NCBI GenBank assembly: GCA_003509305.1
Contig: DOMU01000184.1
Coordinates: 2,057 to 7,999 of the forward strand
Length of the DNA stretch: 5,943 bases
DNA from: Desulfobulbaceae bacterium
GTDB taxonomy: Bacteria > Desulfobacterota > Desulfobulbia > Desulfobulbales > Desulfocapsaceae
Reading direction: 5' to 3'
The notes below the pieces were generated by a model. That model was not told the origin of the DNA. It searched no databases and was given only the letters and a program-made list of their open reading frames with translations. This document shows, in pieces, positions 5,560 through 5,943 of the stretch (position 1 is the stretch's first letter; every line of letters starts with the position of its first letter). Both the position numbers and the translations under genes were made by a program.

Positions 5560-5943
5560 CTACGCCCCGGCAATTTTATTCCGCCGACAGCGCCAGATGA
5601 GCAGCCCGCAGAGGATCATGGCGCCGCTCAGCGTCTGTCCCATGGTGACCGGGCCAAAAAGAAAACCCAGTTGCGCGTCCGGCTCACGAAAATTTTCAAC
5701 CACGATGCGGATCAGGCCGTAGCCGATAAGAAAAAGGGCGAGGATGGCGCCGTGCGGCCAGCGTCCACGCCAGGGTTGGTTGCGGTTCAGCCATAAAATA
5801 AGAAACAGCAGCAGGCCTTCGAGCAGAGATTCGTAGATCTGTGACGGATGTCGTGGCAGTGGCCCGCCATCCGGAAAAACTATCGCCCAGGGGACATCCG
5901 TCACCCGCCCATAAAGTTCGCCGTTCAGGAAATTGCCGATGCG
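5560..5943 (-). CDS. lgt: Lgt, prolipoprotein diacylglyceryl transferase (C-terminal part; 5' end beyond the window)
   Basis: Lgt is an inner-membrane enzyme that transfers diacylglycerol from phosphatidylglycerol to the lipobox cysteine of prolipoproteins, the first step of lipoprotein maturation. Only the last 127 residues are present; the reading frame is open to the right edge. The visible part starts inside the Lgt signature ([13 protein letters not shown]). It continues with HPSQIYE before a membrane helix, then [15 protein letters not shown], whose Tyr, Arg, Glu and Arg match Y235, R239, E243 and R246 of the E. coli enzyme as I recall. The last helix ([17 protein letters not shown]) and a basic tail follow, ending at TAG 5562-5560. 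The ATG at 5904 is internal, not the true start. The gene is convergent with nrfA and has no functional link to it that I can see. Confidence 0.96.
   Translation of the reverse strand, partial: RIGNFLNGELYGRVTDVPWAIVFPDGGPLPRHPSQIYESLLEGLLLFLILWLNRNQPWRGRWPHGAILALFLIGYGLIRIVVENFREPDAQLGFLFGPVTMGQTLSGAMILCGLLIWRCRRNKIAGA

Overview
The window looks like ordinary chromosome of a Gram-negative anaerobe or facultative anaerobe that respires nitrite to ammonium. It holds two complete divergent genes, a complete two-gene nrfHA operon, and the 3' part of lgt running in from the right edge. Base composition and codon use look even throughout. I see no IS element, tRNA, rRNA, CRISPR array or phage gene. 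The NrfH-type (not NrfB-type) quinol dehydrogenase, the OFA-family carboxylate transporter, the Aas-like ligase and the candidate sigma-54 promoters together fit a Desulfobacterota (delta) or epsilonproteobacterial-like lineage. That placement is inference, not proof.

Left part (1-1383): an MFS transporter of the oxalate/formate antiporter (OFA) family on the minus strand, best started at 1359. A 405-bp divergent intergenic region (1384-1788) follows. It has no convincing gene but holds two sigma-54-like -24/-12 elements, one facing each gene, and three perfect palindromes. The 16-bp palindrome at 1544-1559 sits where a shared enhancer-binding-protein site could lie.

Middle (1789-3306): a stand-alone AMP-forming acyl-CoA/acyl-ACP synthetase related to the ligase half of Aas. 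It lacks an acyltransferase domain and has a divergent P-loop.

Right part (3307-5551): a short regulatory region with a perfect FNR-type box at 3329-3342, then nrfH (4-haem membrane quinol dehydrogenase), nrfA (5-haem nitrite reductase with the CWSCK catalytic haem site) and a strong intrinsic terminator. NrfH takes electrons from the quinol pool and passes them to periplasmic NrfA, which reduces nitrite to ammonium in a six-electron step. Convergent to it, lgt (prolipoprotein diacylglyceryl transferase) is cut by the right edge.

The transporter and ligase may form a carboxylate uptake-and-activation pair under shared control, but that is a hypothesis. I found no clear evidence of a previously undescribed system. 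The most useful leads are regulatory.
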